Counted from the stretch's first letter, positions 1 through 8,145 are shown. The stretch: 64,000 nt of DNA from Pelotomaculum isophthalicicum JI (GCF_029478095.1 NZ_JAKOAV010000017.1:1-64000); one strand, 5' to 3'. Translations and numbers: made by a program. The notes: generated by a model not told the origin, from the letters alone.

Positions 1-1
1 T

Positions 2-94
2 CCGACGGTACCTCCCAGGTTTGTCTGCGAAAAATGCGGAGGAGAAATGCGTCCTAAAGAGCCATGGCAAAACAGCTTAGAAGATATCTTCTAG
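2..94 (+). CDS. C-terminal end of a small zinc-ribbon-like protein (partial)
   Basis: Only the last 30 codons are inside the window; the reading frame enters at base 2 and stops at TAG 92-94. The visible tail carries a CEKCGGEM knuckle (a CxxC pair followed by GG), typical of a zinc-ribbon or rubredoxin-like metal site, then a Pro/Trp-containing tail ending in EDIF. A hairpin terminator follows 12 bases later, which supports a real gene end. I do not recognise the family, and the start lies outside the window. Confidence 0.55.
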   Translation, partial: PTVPPRFVCEKCGGEMRPKEPWQNSLEDIF

Positions 95-105
95 AAAAGG
101 AAGAA

Positions 106-128
106 CCGCCCGATAGGGCGGCTTTTTT
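106..128 (+). terminator. Rho-independent terminator after the partial zinc-ribbon gene
   Basis: A six-base-pair GC stem (CCGCCC / GGGCGG) with a GATA loop is followed by C and six T residues. It ends the plus-strand gene that stops at 94. Confidence 0.85.
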
Positions 129-288
129 ATTTAATAAGTATTAATTTCTATTCGAATTAATTAATTCCTTCTTATTACCATAAAAAATTACAAAATATAC
201 AACTTATAATCATGGAGTTAAAGTAACATCTGCCTTCATCTCCGCTGCGACCTGCAGTATACATGCTATTTTCCGGTGTGCAACACTA

Positions 289-315
289 AACCGGGACGTA
301 TTTTACGCCCCGGTT
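289..315 (-). terminator. GC hairpin downstream of the reverse rubrerythrin gene
   Basis: AACCGGG and CCCGGTT arms pair around a short ACG/CGT inner stem. It lies 18 bases past the rubrerythrin stop codon. No clear U tract follows on the minus strand, so it may be a weak terminator or an mRNA 3'-end structure. Confidence 0.4.
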
Positions 316-332
316 AGTTTAGTCTAAACATT

Positions 333-878
333 CTACGCTTTTGGGAAATACCTTTTTAAGAGGCCGTAGAAGGCCAGGCAATGTCTGGCTTCGTCTTTGC
401 ACGCTTCATGAATGGCATCGTGGATTGCGTCCTGTCCTTCCTGCTTGGAACGGGCGGCGATTTCCTTTTTCCCGCGGTTGGCGCCGGCCTCGCCATCCAC
501 TAATTTTTTCAGGTTTACTTCCGTGCTTTCACTGATTACTTCCCCCAGGAGTTCGGCAAATCGAGCCGCGTGGTGAGCCTCTTCCCAGGCTATGCGTTTC
601 ATAGTCTCGGCTATTTCCGGATAGCCCTCCCGCTCAGCCTGGCGGGCCATGGCGATATACATTCCCACCTCCATGCACTCTCCCCGGAACTGCATGTTCA
701 AGTCATCTTCAAAACCGGAGCCTTTTGCCACGCCAATTTTGTTCCAGTCCACCAGATCCGGACCGGACGTGGTCAATAATTCGAATTTCTCCTTGGGAGC
801 CCCGCAATTAGGACACTTTTCCGGCGGCGTTTCCCCTTCGTGGACATAACCGCAAACTGTGCAGCGCCATTTTTTCAT
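333..878 (-). CDS. Reverse rubrerythrin (N-terminal rubredoxin, C-terminal diiron domain)
   Basis: A 181-residue protein with the domain order opposite to classical rubrerythrin. A rubredoxin-type site comes first (C6, C9, C22, C25 in CTVCG and CPNCG), then a ferritin-like diiron four-helix domain with E67, EEAHH at 99-103 and EARH at 163-166. Reverse rubrerythrins of clostridia act as NADH-linked peroxidases that reduce H2O2 in the cytoplasm. The ATG at 878 was chosen because the longer frame begins with a TTG that lies against the AGGAGG ribosome site itself. The gene lies 73 bases downstream of perR in the same direction and probably shares its Per-box promoter, making it a peroxide-inducible detoxification gene. 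Confidence 0.9.
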   Translation of the reverse strand: MKKWRCTVCGYVHEGETPPEKCPNCGAPKEKFELLTTSGPDLVDWNKIGVAKGSGFEDDLNMQFRGECMEVGMYIAMARQAEREGYPEIAETMKRIAWEEAHHAARFAELLGEVISESTEVNLKKLVDGEAGANRGKKEIAARSKQEGQDAIHDAIHEACKDEARHCLAFYGLLKRYFPKA

Positions 879-951
879 AGCATTAGACCTCCTCAATTAA
901 TTTATGTTAGTAATTTTTCCCTCGTTATTCCGAGGGTCAACCCGCAATCGC

Positions 952-1371
952 TTACCGGTTCCCGCCTCTATCCTTTTCCAGGCATCCCGGGCAAACTCCG
1001 TGAAAATAAAGTGTAAATCCTTCCACCAGATAGCCGTTAATATTAATTGGAGCTTGTATTTCCAAAAGACCGGCATCCAGATCATGAACTGATTCGCAAA
1101 TCCTACATAAAAAATGACTATGTGGATTTGGGTTCGGATCAAAATGTCTCTTATCCGCCTTGATCCTGATCTCTTGCAATTCCCCCGCCCTGGCTAACAT
1201 TTCAAGGGTATTATATACTGTGGCAAGGGACAAAGACGGGTACTGGGGCTTTAATTGTTTGTATATCTCCTCCGCTGACGGGTGTTTTGTATTACCTTCG
1301 AGCAGGTTCAATATGGCCAGTCTCTGGGGTGTCAATTTCAACCCCATCTTCTTTAATTTTTTTATTACCAT
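952..1371 (-). CDS. perR: PerR-like Fur-family peroxide-sensing repressor
   Basis: A 139-residue Fur-family protein: N-terminal winged helix (LTPQRLAIL, ATVYNTL at about 50-56), then a metal-binding dimerisation domain. Two CxxC pairs (C89/C92 and C127/C130) form the structural zinc site. H30, D78, H84, H86 and D97 occupy positions like the regulatory metal site of PerR, with an Asp where Fur usually has Glu. The best support is the promoter: a perfect Per box overlaps its -10 element, so it should repress itself and the reverse rubrerythrin downstream. The spacing from GGAG to the ATG is long, so the start is slightly uncertain. Fur or Zur are less likely given the box and target. Confidence 0.85.
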   Translation of the reverse strand: MVIKKLKKMGLKLTPQRLAILNLLEGNTKHPSAEEIYKQLKPQYPSLSLATVYNTLEMLARAGELQEIRIKADKRHFDPNPNPHSHFLCRICESVHDLDAGLLEIQAPININGYLVEGFTLYFHGVCPGCLEKDRGGNR

Positions 1372-1395
1372 TATTAATTTATAACTCCTACTATT

Positions 1396-1432
1396 TTATA
1401 ATAATTATAATTTGGTAATTCATACTTGTCAA
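1396..1432 (-). promoter_or_regulatory. Consensus sigma-A promoter with a perfect Per box over the -10
   Basis: On the minus strand TTGACA (1432-1427), a 17-base spacer and TATAAT (1409-1404) form an exact consensus promoter. Bases 1396-1410 read TTATAATnATTATAA, the 15-base inverted repeat defined for Bacillus PerR, and cover the -10 hexamer. PerR binding here would block RNA polymerase. It lies 25 bases upstream of the perR start codon. Confidence 0.9.
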
Positions 1433-1450
1433 CCTGTTCAAACAGTTTCG

Positions 1451-2371
1451 TTAAAAAATTTTATTAAAACCGGTATAAATTCTCCTCAGCCCCGCCCGCC
1501 TGGCTGCGTCAACAGCTTCCCGGAACTCCTTACGGGTGATCCGCCTGTCCAGTTCCGGGTAGTTAACAGCATTAAAGGCGGGATAATACTGGTCCATAAT
1601 GTTTATGAAAGTATCTTTAGAAACCTCATCGGCCAGAAACTCGAAAACTTTTTCCGAACGGGCCAGGTTGTCCGGCAGGACCAGGTGCCGCACCAGCAGG
1701 CCGCGGTAGGCGATGCCCCGCCCGTCCACGGCCAGGTCGTCCACCTGTCCGTGCATTTTCTTCACCGCCTTTTTGGCAACAGTGAAGTATTCCACCGCGC
1801 CGGAGTATTTACGGCCGGCATCGTCGTCGGCAAATTTGATGTCAGGCATGTAAATGTCCACGATTCCGTCCAGCAAGTCCAAAGTTTCCGGTGCGTCATA
1901 CCCCCCGGTGTTGTAAACCACCGGCAGGGTAAGCCCTTTTTCCGCCGCCACGTTGAGGGCCTCCAGAAACTGCGGGACGAAGTGGCTCGGAGACACCAGG
2001 TTGATGTTGTGGCAACCCCTCTTCTGGAGATCAAGCATCATCCCGGCCAGTTCTCCGGCGGGCACCTCGTCACCTTCACCAAGCTGGCTGATTTCGCAGT
2101 TCTGGCAGAACTCACAGCTTAAATTGCAGTATGTAAAGAAGATCGTTCCCGACCCGCCTGTCCCCACCAGCACATCCTCTTCACCGAAATGCGGCCCGTA
2201 GCTGTTTACCGCCGCCAGACGCCCGCCCCTGCATATGCCCAACTCCCCCTCCAGGCGGTTGACGCGGCATTCCTGTGCGCAAACGGTACAATCCCCCAGC
2301 ATGGCCACAGCTTTTTTTGCCCGCTTGGCCAGTTCACCGGGAGGAAGTTTCAGATAACTGCCTTTAACCAT
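1451..2371 (-). CDS. PflX-type radical SAM protein (COG1313)
   Basis: A 306-residue radical SAM protein. The [4Fe-4S] motif is YCNLSCEFC (C82, C86, C89). The N-terminus has an extra cysteine cluster of the type CxxCxxxCxVNRxxGExGxC (C28, C31, C35, C47) characteristic of the PflX/pyruvate-formate-lyase-activase-like group. The substrate of this group is not established, and no partner glycyl-radical enzyme is nearby. The ATG at 2371 follows AAAGGTGGG at proper spacing; the earlier in-frame ATG lies upstream of that site. It follows perR in the opposite part of the same strand but has its own upstream gap, so it is probably separately transcribed. Confidence 0.8.
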   Translation of the reverse strand: MVKGSYLKLPPGELAKRAKKAVAMLGDCTVCAQECRVNRLEGELGICRGGRLAAVNSYGPHFGEEDVLVGTGGSGTIFFTYCNLSCEFCQNCEISQLGEGDEVPAGELAGMMLDLQKRGCHNINLVSPSHFVPQFLEALNVAAEKGLTLPVVYNTGGYDAPETLDLLDGIVDIYMPDIKFADDDAGRKYSGAVEYFTVAKKAVKKMHGQVDDLAVDGRGIAYRGLLVRHLVLPDNLARSEKVFEFLADEVSKDTFINIMDQYYPAFNAVNYPELDRRITRKEFREAVDAARRAGLRRIYTGFNKIF

Positions 2372-2783
2372 AAAACCCACCTTTGCCATAAAATTTTTCT
2401 GTCAAGGCGCATTGGCCAATAAATGATCAAATGTGCGGCAATGGCCGACATATTTCCAAGATAGCCTTATTTTTTGACATTTTCAAGAAGGATTATCCCC
2501 AATTTCTGTCCTTTGCCACTGCGATAAGCTTAATTGTTCCATCCCTCAAAAAATCGAGTGGAGTAATCTGTATATTACCTTTATTTCCCTGGGACATGAC
2601 AATCATTTTTGGGTAAAGCTAAAAGATCCCGGTGACATGAGCCTTGAGGAAATTTTCCACAACCAGGTTAGAAACGATAAAAATGATTAAGAAAGATAAA
2701 AAATGACCACACCGCCAAAAGGTATGGCCACCTGTCACTCCAATTAATGGAGATTCATTTGATAAAACTCATGCGGGAGATTG
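2372..2783. other. Intergenic region, no confident gene
   Basis: About 410 bases. A 37-codon minus-strand frame at 2493-2606 (beginning MIVMSQGNKG, ending DRNWG) reads like protein but has no ribosome site and a stop just upstream, so it may be a gene remnant. Nothing else is recognisable. Confidence 0.3.
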
Positions 2784-3131
2784 CTATTCAACCTTCTCCT
2801 GGGGCTTAAACTTGCTTATCACGTCAGGTATCACTTCCGCCAGCTTGGACAGACTGCCTTTCTTTGCCAGGGAATACACCTGAACGTTGTCTCCCTGCAA
2901 GATGAGCAGCGCTGAAGGACTGAGTTTCATGCCCGCGCCTCCGCCGGTGCCTTTGCCTCCCTGGTTCTTTTCATCCTGTCCTTCACCGCTGCCTATGCCG
3001 AAACCAACGGAAGCCGTCACGATAGGAATAATAGTTGTATTACCGCTGATAATAGGCTCGCCGACGATAGTCTTGGTCGAAATCAGATTTTCCAGACGGG
3101 ACACTAAGGACTCAATGTCTTCTTTAAACAT
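2784..3131 (-). CDS. ytfJ: GerW family sporulation protein (YtfJ)
   Basis: 115 residues with the GerW/YtfJ pattern: an amphipathic N-terminus (ESLVSRLENLISTKTIVGEPI), a beta-rich core (TTIIPIVTASVGFGIGSG), a flexible Gly-rich linker (GGKGTGGGAGM) and a C-terminal strand region (SALLILQGDNVQVYSL). In Bacillus, GerW is a forespore protein needed for L-alanine germination. The ATG at 3131 follows AAGGAGG; a longer frame has no ribosome site. It overlaps the end of the DUF2953 gene by 8 bases, the same ytfI-ytfJ order seen in Bacillus, so the two are translationally coupled. Confidence 0.85.
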   Translation of the reverse strand: MFKEDIESLVSRLENLISTKTIVGEPIISGNTTIIPIVTASVGFGIGSGEGQDEKNQGGKGTGGGAGMKLSPSALLILQGDNVQVYSLAKKGSLSKLAEVIPDVISKFKPQEKVE

Positions 3132-3798
3132 ATTGCGCACCCTCCTTAAGTTTTCTTCCGACGAATTTTGATTTAAGCTGAGTCCACCAAAGATTGCGGA
3201 CAGGTCCGGCAAAAAGAAACCGTATGGTTAAATACAAGATCACGACAGGTACGATCCGGCCCGATGTTTCTCCCGCTATGTCAAGAACCGGCCCGCTGAA
3301 GTCAGCATCCAGGTCAAGGTTGACATGCCCGGCGTTTAGCGTACCCATTAACCCGGCGAGCAGTCCGGTCAGGGCCGGGTCGCCGGTGCCATAGATACCG
3401 GCCAACCGCAACCGTAGTCCTAAGGAACGAAAAACCTTTTTTATAAAACCCAAAACAGCCGCGAGAAACTTCCTGCTAAGTACCTTACTGATTGTTAAGA
3501 AATTGAATCCATGCCTCTCCTTCTTCCGCCTGGTTGTTTTCCGTTTCTCTTTTGCCTTGACTGTTCCAGGATTTTTCCGGTTAACTGGAATGGTTGCCCC
3601 GGCGAGGCGCAACGCAAATGACATCTTCCCCCTGTTCATTCCAATGGTGGCAACAAGGAGCCTCCACCCCCAAGCGATTCTCACATCCAACTGCTGCTCC
3701 TCAATACACAACCGCCCTCCGGCTTTGAAGGTCAGCGGTAAACTTAAAAGTCCCACAATCAACAGCAAAATTAGGATTAAAATCATCAATCCGCTCAA
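3124..3798 (-). CDS. DUF2953 membrane-anchored protein (YtfI-like)
   Basis: A 224-residue protein with one N-terminal transmembrane segment (about 5-23), then a basic stretch (KAKEKRKTTRRKKERHG) and a C-terminal domain with GTGDPALTG and an LDLDADFSGPVLDIAG-like strand region typical of DUF2953. Function is unknown; the constant partner of ytfJ in sporeformers suggests a sporulation role. The TTG start overlaps the anti-sigma stop codon (TTGA), so it is coupled to the gene before it; an ATG four codons later is the alternative. Confidence 0.75.
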   Translation of the reverse strand: MSGLMILILILLLIVGLLSLPLTFKAGGRLCIEEQQLDVRIAWGWRLLVATIGMNRGKMSFALRLAGATIPVNRKNPGTVKAKEKRKTTRRKKERHGFNFLTISKVLSRKFLAAVLGFIKKVFRSLGLRLRLAGIYGTGDPALTGLLAGLMGTLNAGHVNLDLDADFSGPVLDIAGETSGRIVPVVILYLTIRFLFAGPVRNLWWTQLKSKFVGRKLKEGAQYV

Positions 3799-4232
3799 CG
3801 CTGGTCACGCCTTTTGCTTATTATCTTACTCGCTATAGATGAAACACCCTTGATAACACCGGGCAGCCCGCGTCCCGCGGTCCTGGCCAACTGCCCCAAC
3901 TGCCGCGTACCGGGAATCTGGGATACACCGGCAAGGAGCGGCTGCCAGGCCAGCTTTTGGGCGGCCCAGAGACTGACACTTGACGTTCTTTGCATGTCCT
4001 GCCTGGCCGCCCTGGCCTTAGTGACAGCTTGCTGGCGAATGAAAGGAAGCCCTGCCGGCACCTCAACTTCATCTTCCTGTTCCAGTTCCAGCCAGAGCAG
4101 CCTCAGCCTGGACAGTTCCCGCCGGCAAGCAGGGCAGCAAGCGAGGTGGTTGCGAACAGCTTCTGTTTCAGCCAATTCCAGCTCGCCGTCCAGAAAAGCT
4201 TGCAGGATTTCCGAACTGCACATCAATGCCAT
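3795..4232 (-). CDS. zf-HC2 anti-sigma factor
   Basis: About 145 residues. The N-terminus carries the zinc-binding anti-sigma motif HxxxCxxC (HLACCPAC) preceded by CSSEILQAFLDGEL, the usual zf-HC2 signature. The rest is basic and lacks an obvious membrane helix, so it is probably a soluble anti-sigma factor. Start chosen at the ATG that overlaps the sigma stop in TGATG; an ATG three codons later is also possible. Pairing with the ECF sigma gene immediately upstream says it binds and restrains that sigma factor, with zinc or thiol chemistry as a possible signal. Confidence 0.75.
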   Translation of the reverse strand: MALMCSSEILQAFLDGELELAETEAVRNHLACCPACRRELSRLRLLWLELEQEDEVEVPAGLPFIRQQAVTKARAARQDMQRTSSVSLWAAQKLAWQPLLAGVSQIPGTRQLGQLARTAGRGLPGVIKGVSSIASKIISKRRDQR

Positions 4233-4807
4233 CACTCCCATCCGTAAACGCTTGCCAGTTTGCGCTTCAACTGCTGCCTGGCCCGAAAGAGACACGTTTT
4301 CACGGTGCCCGGCGGCAAGCCGGTAGCCGCCGCTATTTCTTCGTAGCTGAGTCCTTCCTGGTGCCGCATCATAAGCACTGCCCGCTGCTGGTATGACAGC
4401 TCGCTCATCGCCTGCTGGAGCACCTCACGGGCATCACGCCATTCCGCGGCATGTTCCGGGTCGCCTGTGTTTCCGGCGATGGTGTCTCCAAGCACGATGT
4501 CTTCGGCAACAGGCTGCTCCAGGGAAACAGTATCCGGCACACGCCGCCTGAGGTAGTTCAAGCAGGCGTTTACCGTAACCTTACGAAGCCAGGGTTTAAA
4601 CGGCCTGCCAGGCTGAAAACTGTCCAGTCCGGTCAGCACTTTCACAAGCGCTTCCTGGGTGAGATCCAGAGCGTCTTCACTTGAACCGCCGATCCGGTAG
4701 CACAACCGGTATACGTAGGCTTCGTAGCGGGCTAATAATAACCGCCAGGCTCCTTCATCACCTTCACGGCAGCGGATGATCAAGTTATGATCGGTGTTGG
4801 CGTCCAC
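4232..4807 (-). CDS. ECF-type RNA polymerase sigma factor
   Basis: 191 residues with sigma region 2 (YRLCYRIGGSSEDALDLTQEALVKVL, the core-binding helix and DLTQE) and region 4 (LSYQQRAVLMMRHQEGLSYEEIAAATGLPPGTVKTCLFRAR, helix-turn-helix). Regions 1 and 3 are absent, as in extracytoplasmic-function sigma factors. GTG start after AAAGGGGG. It heads an operon with its anti-sigma factor, DUF2953 and ytfJ, an arrangement that puts two sporulation-associated genes under this sigma operon. Confidence 0.85.
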   Translation of the reverse strand: MDANTDHNLIIRCREGDEGAWRLLLARYEAYVYRLCYRIGGSSEDALDLTQEALVKVLTGLDSFQPGRPFKPWLRKVTVNACLNYLRRRVPDTVSLEQPVAEDIVLGDTIAGNTGDPEHAAEWRDAREVLQQAMSELSYQQRAVLMMRHQEGLSYEEIAAATGLPPGTVKTCLFRARQQLKRKLASVYGWE

Positions 4808-4895
4808 CGTTGATCCCCCTTTAAGCCCTTCAATTATTTATTAACCCGTTTTTCTCAAAAAGTTTCATCCAAAACAAATATTTTTATTTGCCGGT

Positions 4896-6038
4896 TTATT
4901 CCATCAAATCATGCAGGTCGCATTCGAATATTTCCTTTTTCCGGTCAGCCAGTTGCAAAAATCTCTGGTATGTGTCTTCCAGTTTATCCCGGTTCAATTG
5001 ATAGCCCAGTTCTCCCAAACAGTGTCTGAGCGCATGCCTGCCCGACCTGGCGCTCAAATTAATCGAGCTTCTGGAAACACCAACAATCTCCGGCTGGATA
5101 ATCTCATATGTCGTTTTATCTTTTAAAACACCGTCCTGGTGAATACCGGAAGCGTGCATGAACGCTCCCGACCCGACAATAGCTTTATGGGCGGGAACCG
5201 GAACCCCGGTAACCCTTGATACCAGCATGCTGGTGGCGTATATTTCCCTGGTGTTCACGCTCATCTCCAGCCCATATTGCACGCGCCTGGTATACACGGC
5301 CATAATGACTTCCTCCAGCGAGGTATTGCCGGCCCTTTCACCAATGCCGTTTACGGCGCCCTCGACCTGGTTCGCCCCGGCCATTATCCCGGCGAGCGCA
5401 TTGGCGGTAGCCATGCCCAGGTCATTATGACAGTGCACGCTCACCACGACTCTTTCAATCCCCCTGACATTATTCATCAGAAAGGAGATAAGCTCCTCAT
5501 ATTCAGAAGGGGTGGCATAGCCTACCGTATCAGGCACATTGATTATATTAGCGCCGGCCTTTATAACTTTTTCTAAAACTGTAACGAGAAAAGCGCGATC
5601 GCCGCGGAAAGCGTCTTCGGCATAAAACTCAACGTCACCGACGTATTTCCTGGCGTGCTTTACCGCGGCCACAGCCAGTTCAATTACCTGTTCAGGTGAC
5701 AGTTTAAGCTTCTTCTCCATGTGTATCGGGGATACCCCTATCCCGGTGTGAATTCTCGGGTGTTCGGCCGCCCGCAAGGCTTCGGCGCAACAGTCGATAT
5801 CACTCTCAACAGCGCGCGTAAGCCCGCAAACGGAGACTCCTTTTATTTCCCTGGCAATCGTGCTTACCGAGTCAGCGTCTCCAGGCGATGAGGCCGGAAA
5901 ACCCGCTTCAATCACATCCACACCGAGTTTGACAAGCTGCCTCGCTATCTCCAGTTTTTCCGCAACGTTTAAAGTTATCCCCAATGACTGCTCTCCATCC
6001 CTCAAGGTAGTGTCGAAGATAAACAGCCTTCGCATCAT
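4896..6038 (-). CDS. leuA: 2-isopropylmalate synthase lacking the regulatory domain
   Basis: A 380-residue HMGL-like TIM barrel enzyme that would condense acetyl-CoA with 2-oxoisovalerate, the first step of leucine synthesis. Visible motifs: TLRDGEQS (12-18), the metal ligands in VSVHCHNDLG, GIGERAGNTSLEE, and SGIHQDGVLK, whose Gln fits isopropylmalate synthase better than NifV homocitrate synthase. The usual LeuA enzyme is about 500 residues, with a C-terminal leucine-binding dimer domain; here the protein stops after the catalytic part. A T-box leader with a CTC leucine specifier directly upstream supports the leucine assignment. ATG start after AAGGGGG. Homocitrate or citramalate synthase remain possible alternatives. 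Confidence 0.8.
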   Translation of the reverse strand: MMRRLFIFDTTLRDGEQSLGITLNVAEKLEIARQLVKLGVDVIEAGFPASSPGDADSVSTIAREIKGVSVCGLTRAVESDIDCCAEALRAAEHPRIHTGIGVSPIHMEKKLKLSPEQVIELAVAAVKHARKYVGDVEFYAEDAFRGDRAFLVTVLEKVIKAGANIINVPDTVGYATPSEYEELISFLMNNVRGIERVVVSVHCHNDLGMATANALAGIMAGANQVEGAVNGIGERAGNTSLEEVIMAVYTRRVQYGLEMSVNTREIYATSMLVSRVTGVPVPAHKAIVGSGAFMHASGIHQDGVLKDKTTYEIIQPEIVGVSRSSINLSARSGRHALRHCLGELGYQLNRDKLEDTYQRFLQLADRKKEIFECDLHDLME

Positions 6039-6111
6039 TATTTTCCCCCTTGTTATATTTATTGGTTACGTACCATTTTAACCGTCTAAGGTCGCTAAGG
6101 TCTGATTCCAT
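5908..6111 (-). other. Possible leader ORF overlapping the start of leuA
   Basis: A 67-codon frame starts at an ATG nine bases after GGGAGG, between the T-box terminator and leuA, and runs out of frame into leuA. Its first 25 codons (MESDLSDLRRLKW...) precede leuA; the rest is shadowed by leuA coding. It could be a short translated leader that couples ribosomes to leuA, or chance. No family is recognised. Confidence 0.25.
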
Positions 6112-6141
6112 CAAACACCACCTCCCGGATAAATATTTAAA

Positions 6142-6420
6142 CCCTCCGCCTCTTTTGAGACGAAGGGTTCACTTCGTGGTACCACTCAAATTAACGACGC
6201 CTAAACGCCGTTCACTCAAAAGGATACGGGACAACAAGTCCGATATCCCCTTCCTTTTAACGGCGGAAGCTCCGTCCGGACCTAATCTCACAATGGATTT
6301 CGACCGGCTGCTCCAGGGAGAGTTCTGCGTTAAGCCTTCGACCGCCTCGCACCATCCGGCGGCTCTCTGAACCTGATACTAAACACTTACTATTCCCTTT
6401 CATCGTCTTTACATATTATA
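6142..6420 (-). promoter_or_regulatory. Leucine T-box leader with terminator
   Basis: On the minus strand the leader has all core T-box parts. Stem I includes CAGAGAG and GGTGCGA. The specifier loop reads GAA-CTC (CTC at 6322-6320, leucine). The T-box sequence AGTGGTACCACG lies at 6186-6175. An 11-base-pair terminator (6142-6167, loop of four) follows. Uncharged tRNA-Leu would pair with CTC and the T-box bulge and favour read-through into leuA. Upstream, TTGACA (6455-6450) with TAAGAT 18 bases on, or a separate TATAAT, could serve as promoter. Confidence 0.9.
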
Positions 6421-6579
6421 TGAATCTTACCAGCTAAGAAGCTCCGCTGTCAATAACTATTGGCGCATTCTTTTATATTATCCGGACATTAACATAAATT
6501 TTGCAAACAGGACGATCAGGAAGATATAGTTCGCTTTTGTACTCCTCATGGATGCGGATAATACTATTATAAAGCAAGC

Positions 6580-7155
6580 TTACGATTTTTTAATATTAAA
6601 TCCGTATGGCTTATTAATATGAAATGCCGCAATTATTGCCCCAATCACATCGCACACAAGATCTAAGTCTGTATCAACCAGATCCGTCTGATACTGCACT
6701 TCTGGCTTTAACATAATATCTGTTAAGAATTCCACAATTTCAAAAAGTGTACCTAAACTGATTCCCAATAAAACCACATAGATAAATATACCGGACTTTT
6801 GAGGAAGTGGTTTGATGTTCATCTTGTACAGCAACGAATAAATGAAAAGGACAAAGGCATATGTACCAAAAATATGTAAACCGCGATCAAAAATGGGTGA
6901 CGTTATATATAAATCCAAATATTCTCCAAAGAAATTATGACCTATAATTGTTAAAATCACAGTACCTCTGATATAGTTACTCAAGTGATATTTGAATTTA
7001 ACTTCGAATACAGTATAAATTATCAGAAAAACAGTGGTAACACCTACATCGTACACATACTCATATTTCATGCTTCTGATTAATTCGATAAAAGTCAATA
7101 ACTGCACAATTAAAAATGCAAGCGTTAAAATCATTCTTGTTCCCTGCTTTTGCAT
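6580..7155 (-). CDS. Multi-pass membrane protein, DUF2238/YjdF-like
   Basis: 191 residues with about six hydrophobic helices (for example 9-26, 39-54, 63-79, 93-111, 122-139, 171-184). Conserved-looking polar motifs sit between them: GHNFFGEYL, FDRGLHIFGTYA, LFEIVEFLTD and DTDLDLVCDVIGA, resembling the acidic motifs of the DUF2238/YjdF and VanZ-like group. Function is unknown. The region is AT-rich compared with flanking genes and the gene stands alone. Confidence 0.6.
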   Translation of the reverse strand: MQKQGTRMILTLAFLIVQLLTFIELIRSMKYEYVYDVGVTTVFLIIYTVFEVKFKYHLSNYIRGTVILTIIGHNFFGEYLDLYITSPIFDRGLHIFGTYAFVLFIYSLLYKMNIKPLPQKSGIFIYVVLLGISLGTLFEIVEFLTDIMLKPEVQYQTDLVDTDLDLVCDVIGAIIAAFHINKPYGFNIKKS

Positions 7156-7396
7156 CTTGAAACCTTCTTTTTCAAATAAAGCTTAATATAACCCAATTGA
7201 CAATTTGTTATTAAAGCACGCATATGCCCAGATCCTCTCCTAAGCCAAAATGAAAGCTGACTAAAAAAATAAATATATTAAATTCACCTGATCGGGTGAT
7301 TTTATTTTTCCGCCAAAATGTAGTTGATTACTATTTCACAATAGCGCTGTAATAAAAACCGGCAAACAGGTACAATAAAAACACACCGGAACGCAT

Positions 7397-7594
7397 TCAA
7401 CGCTCCGGTATGTTTTTACAATCACCACAGTTTTTTTTATTTATCTGATATTGAACACCACATTTCATATAATATTCAACAACATACTTATCAATTTTCC
7501 TACTTATCTTAAGTAGGACTTCTTCGCTAGCGTTCATTTTGGATGCGTTAATAAGAATGTTTCGCGCTATCTCTATTCTATTTTTTATATCCAC
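7397..7594 (-). CDS. Spo0E-like aspartyl-phosphate phosphatase
   Basis: About 65 residues forming two helices. The second contains LLKISRKIDKYVVEYY, matching the Spo0E family signature SQELD (here SRKID) followed by a hydrophobic/aromatic tail. Spo0E proteins dephosphorylate Spo0A~P and delay sporulation. A Cys-rich tail (NCGDC) follows the family core. The GTG at 7594 was chosen from the GGAGAAGGGGG ribosome site; the frame is open further upstream without one. It is divergent from the XRE regulator gene at 7746. Confidence 0.65.
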   Translation of the reverse strand: MDIKNRIEIARNILINASKMNASEEVLLKISRKIDKYVVEYYMKCGVQYQINKKNCGDCKNIPER

Positions 7595-7745
7595 GTCCAC
7601 TCCCCCTTCTCCTAAAAATAACCGCAAACATAATTCTATATTAAACATTTGCACATTGCAAATACTAATTATATGCCTCCAGCAGATTTAGTTGCAATTC
7701 AAAGTTAGATAAAGTATTTTAAGTTGGAGTAATAAGGAGAATAAA

Positions 7746-8123
7746 GTGGAGATAGATAACAAGGCCATTGGTCTAAGAATAAGGGAAGAAAGAGAAAAGC
7801 TCAAACTTTCACGTGATGAATTCGCTGAAATCATCGAGCTTTCGGAATACTACGTCGGGCAACTGGAACGCGGAGAGCGACAAATGAGCTTGCCCACCCT
7901 GGTTAATATTGCCAATACATTACATATATCTTTAGACTACCTTGTTCTAGGAAAAACTGAACACAATAATTATTATGTTCATTATGAAAATAATATTTAT
8001 GAAACAAGTGCCTGCGATATTGACAAAGAAATAAATAATTTGCTCAACAAATGCTCACCAAAAGAATTAGCTCTGATAAAAAAGCTTGTACAAACCATCC
8101 TCCCTTATATAAAAAACGAATAG
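7746..8123 (+). CDS. XRE-family (SinR-like) transcriptional regulator
   Basis: 125 residues. Residues 8-66 form a Cro/C1-type helix-turn-helix (IGLRIREEREKLKLSRDEFA, VGQLERGERQMSLPTLVNIANTL, DYLVLG). A short linker leads to a C-terminal helical pair (INNLLNKCSPKELALIKKLV) that probably dimerises. GTG start after AAGGAG. It neighbours the Spo0E-like gene and may act in the same developmental decision, but no operator was identified. Confidence 0.75.
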   Translation: MEIDNKAIGLRIREEREKLKLSRDEFAEIIELSEYYVGQLERGERQMSLPTLVNIANTLHISLDYLVLGKTEHNNYYVHYENNIYETSACDIDKEINNLLNKCSPKELALIKKLVQTILPYIKNE

Positions 8124-8145
8124 AACCATTTTATTAGACAAATCA

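Noticed and set aside
1412-2122. A 236-codon plus-strand frame
   Set aside because: It is the antisense shadow of the PflX-type gene, whose radical SAM motifs are unmistakable on the other strand.
2493-2606. A 37-codon minus-strand frame in the gap after the PflX gene
   Set aside because: Reads like protein but lacks a ribosome site and upstream continuity; kept only as a possible remnant in the gap entry.
4896-6038. Homocitrate synthase (NifV) as the identity of the short HMGL-like enzyme
   Set aside because: The SGIHQDGVLK motif and the leucine T-box fit isopropylmalate synthase better; kept as an alternative only.
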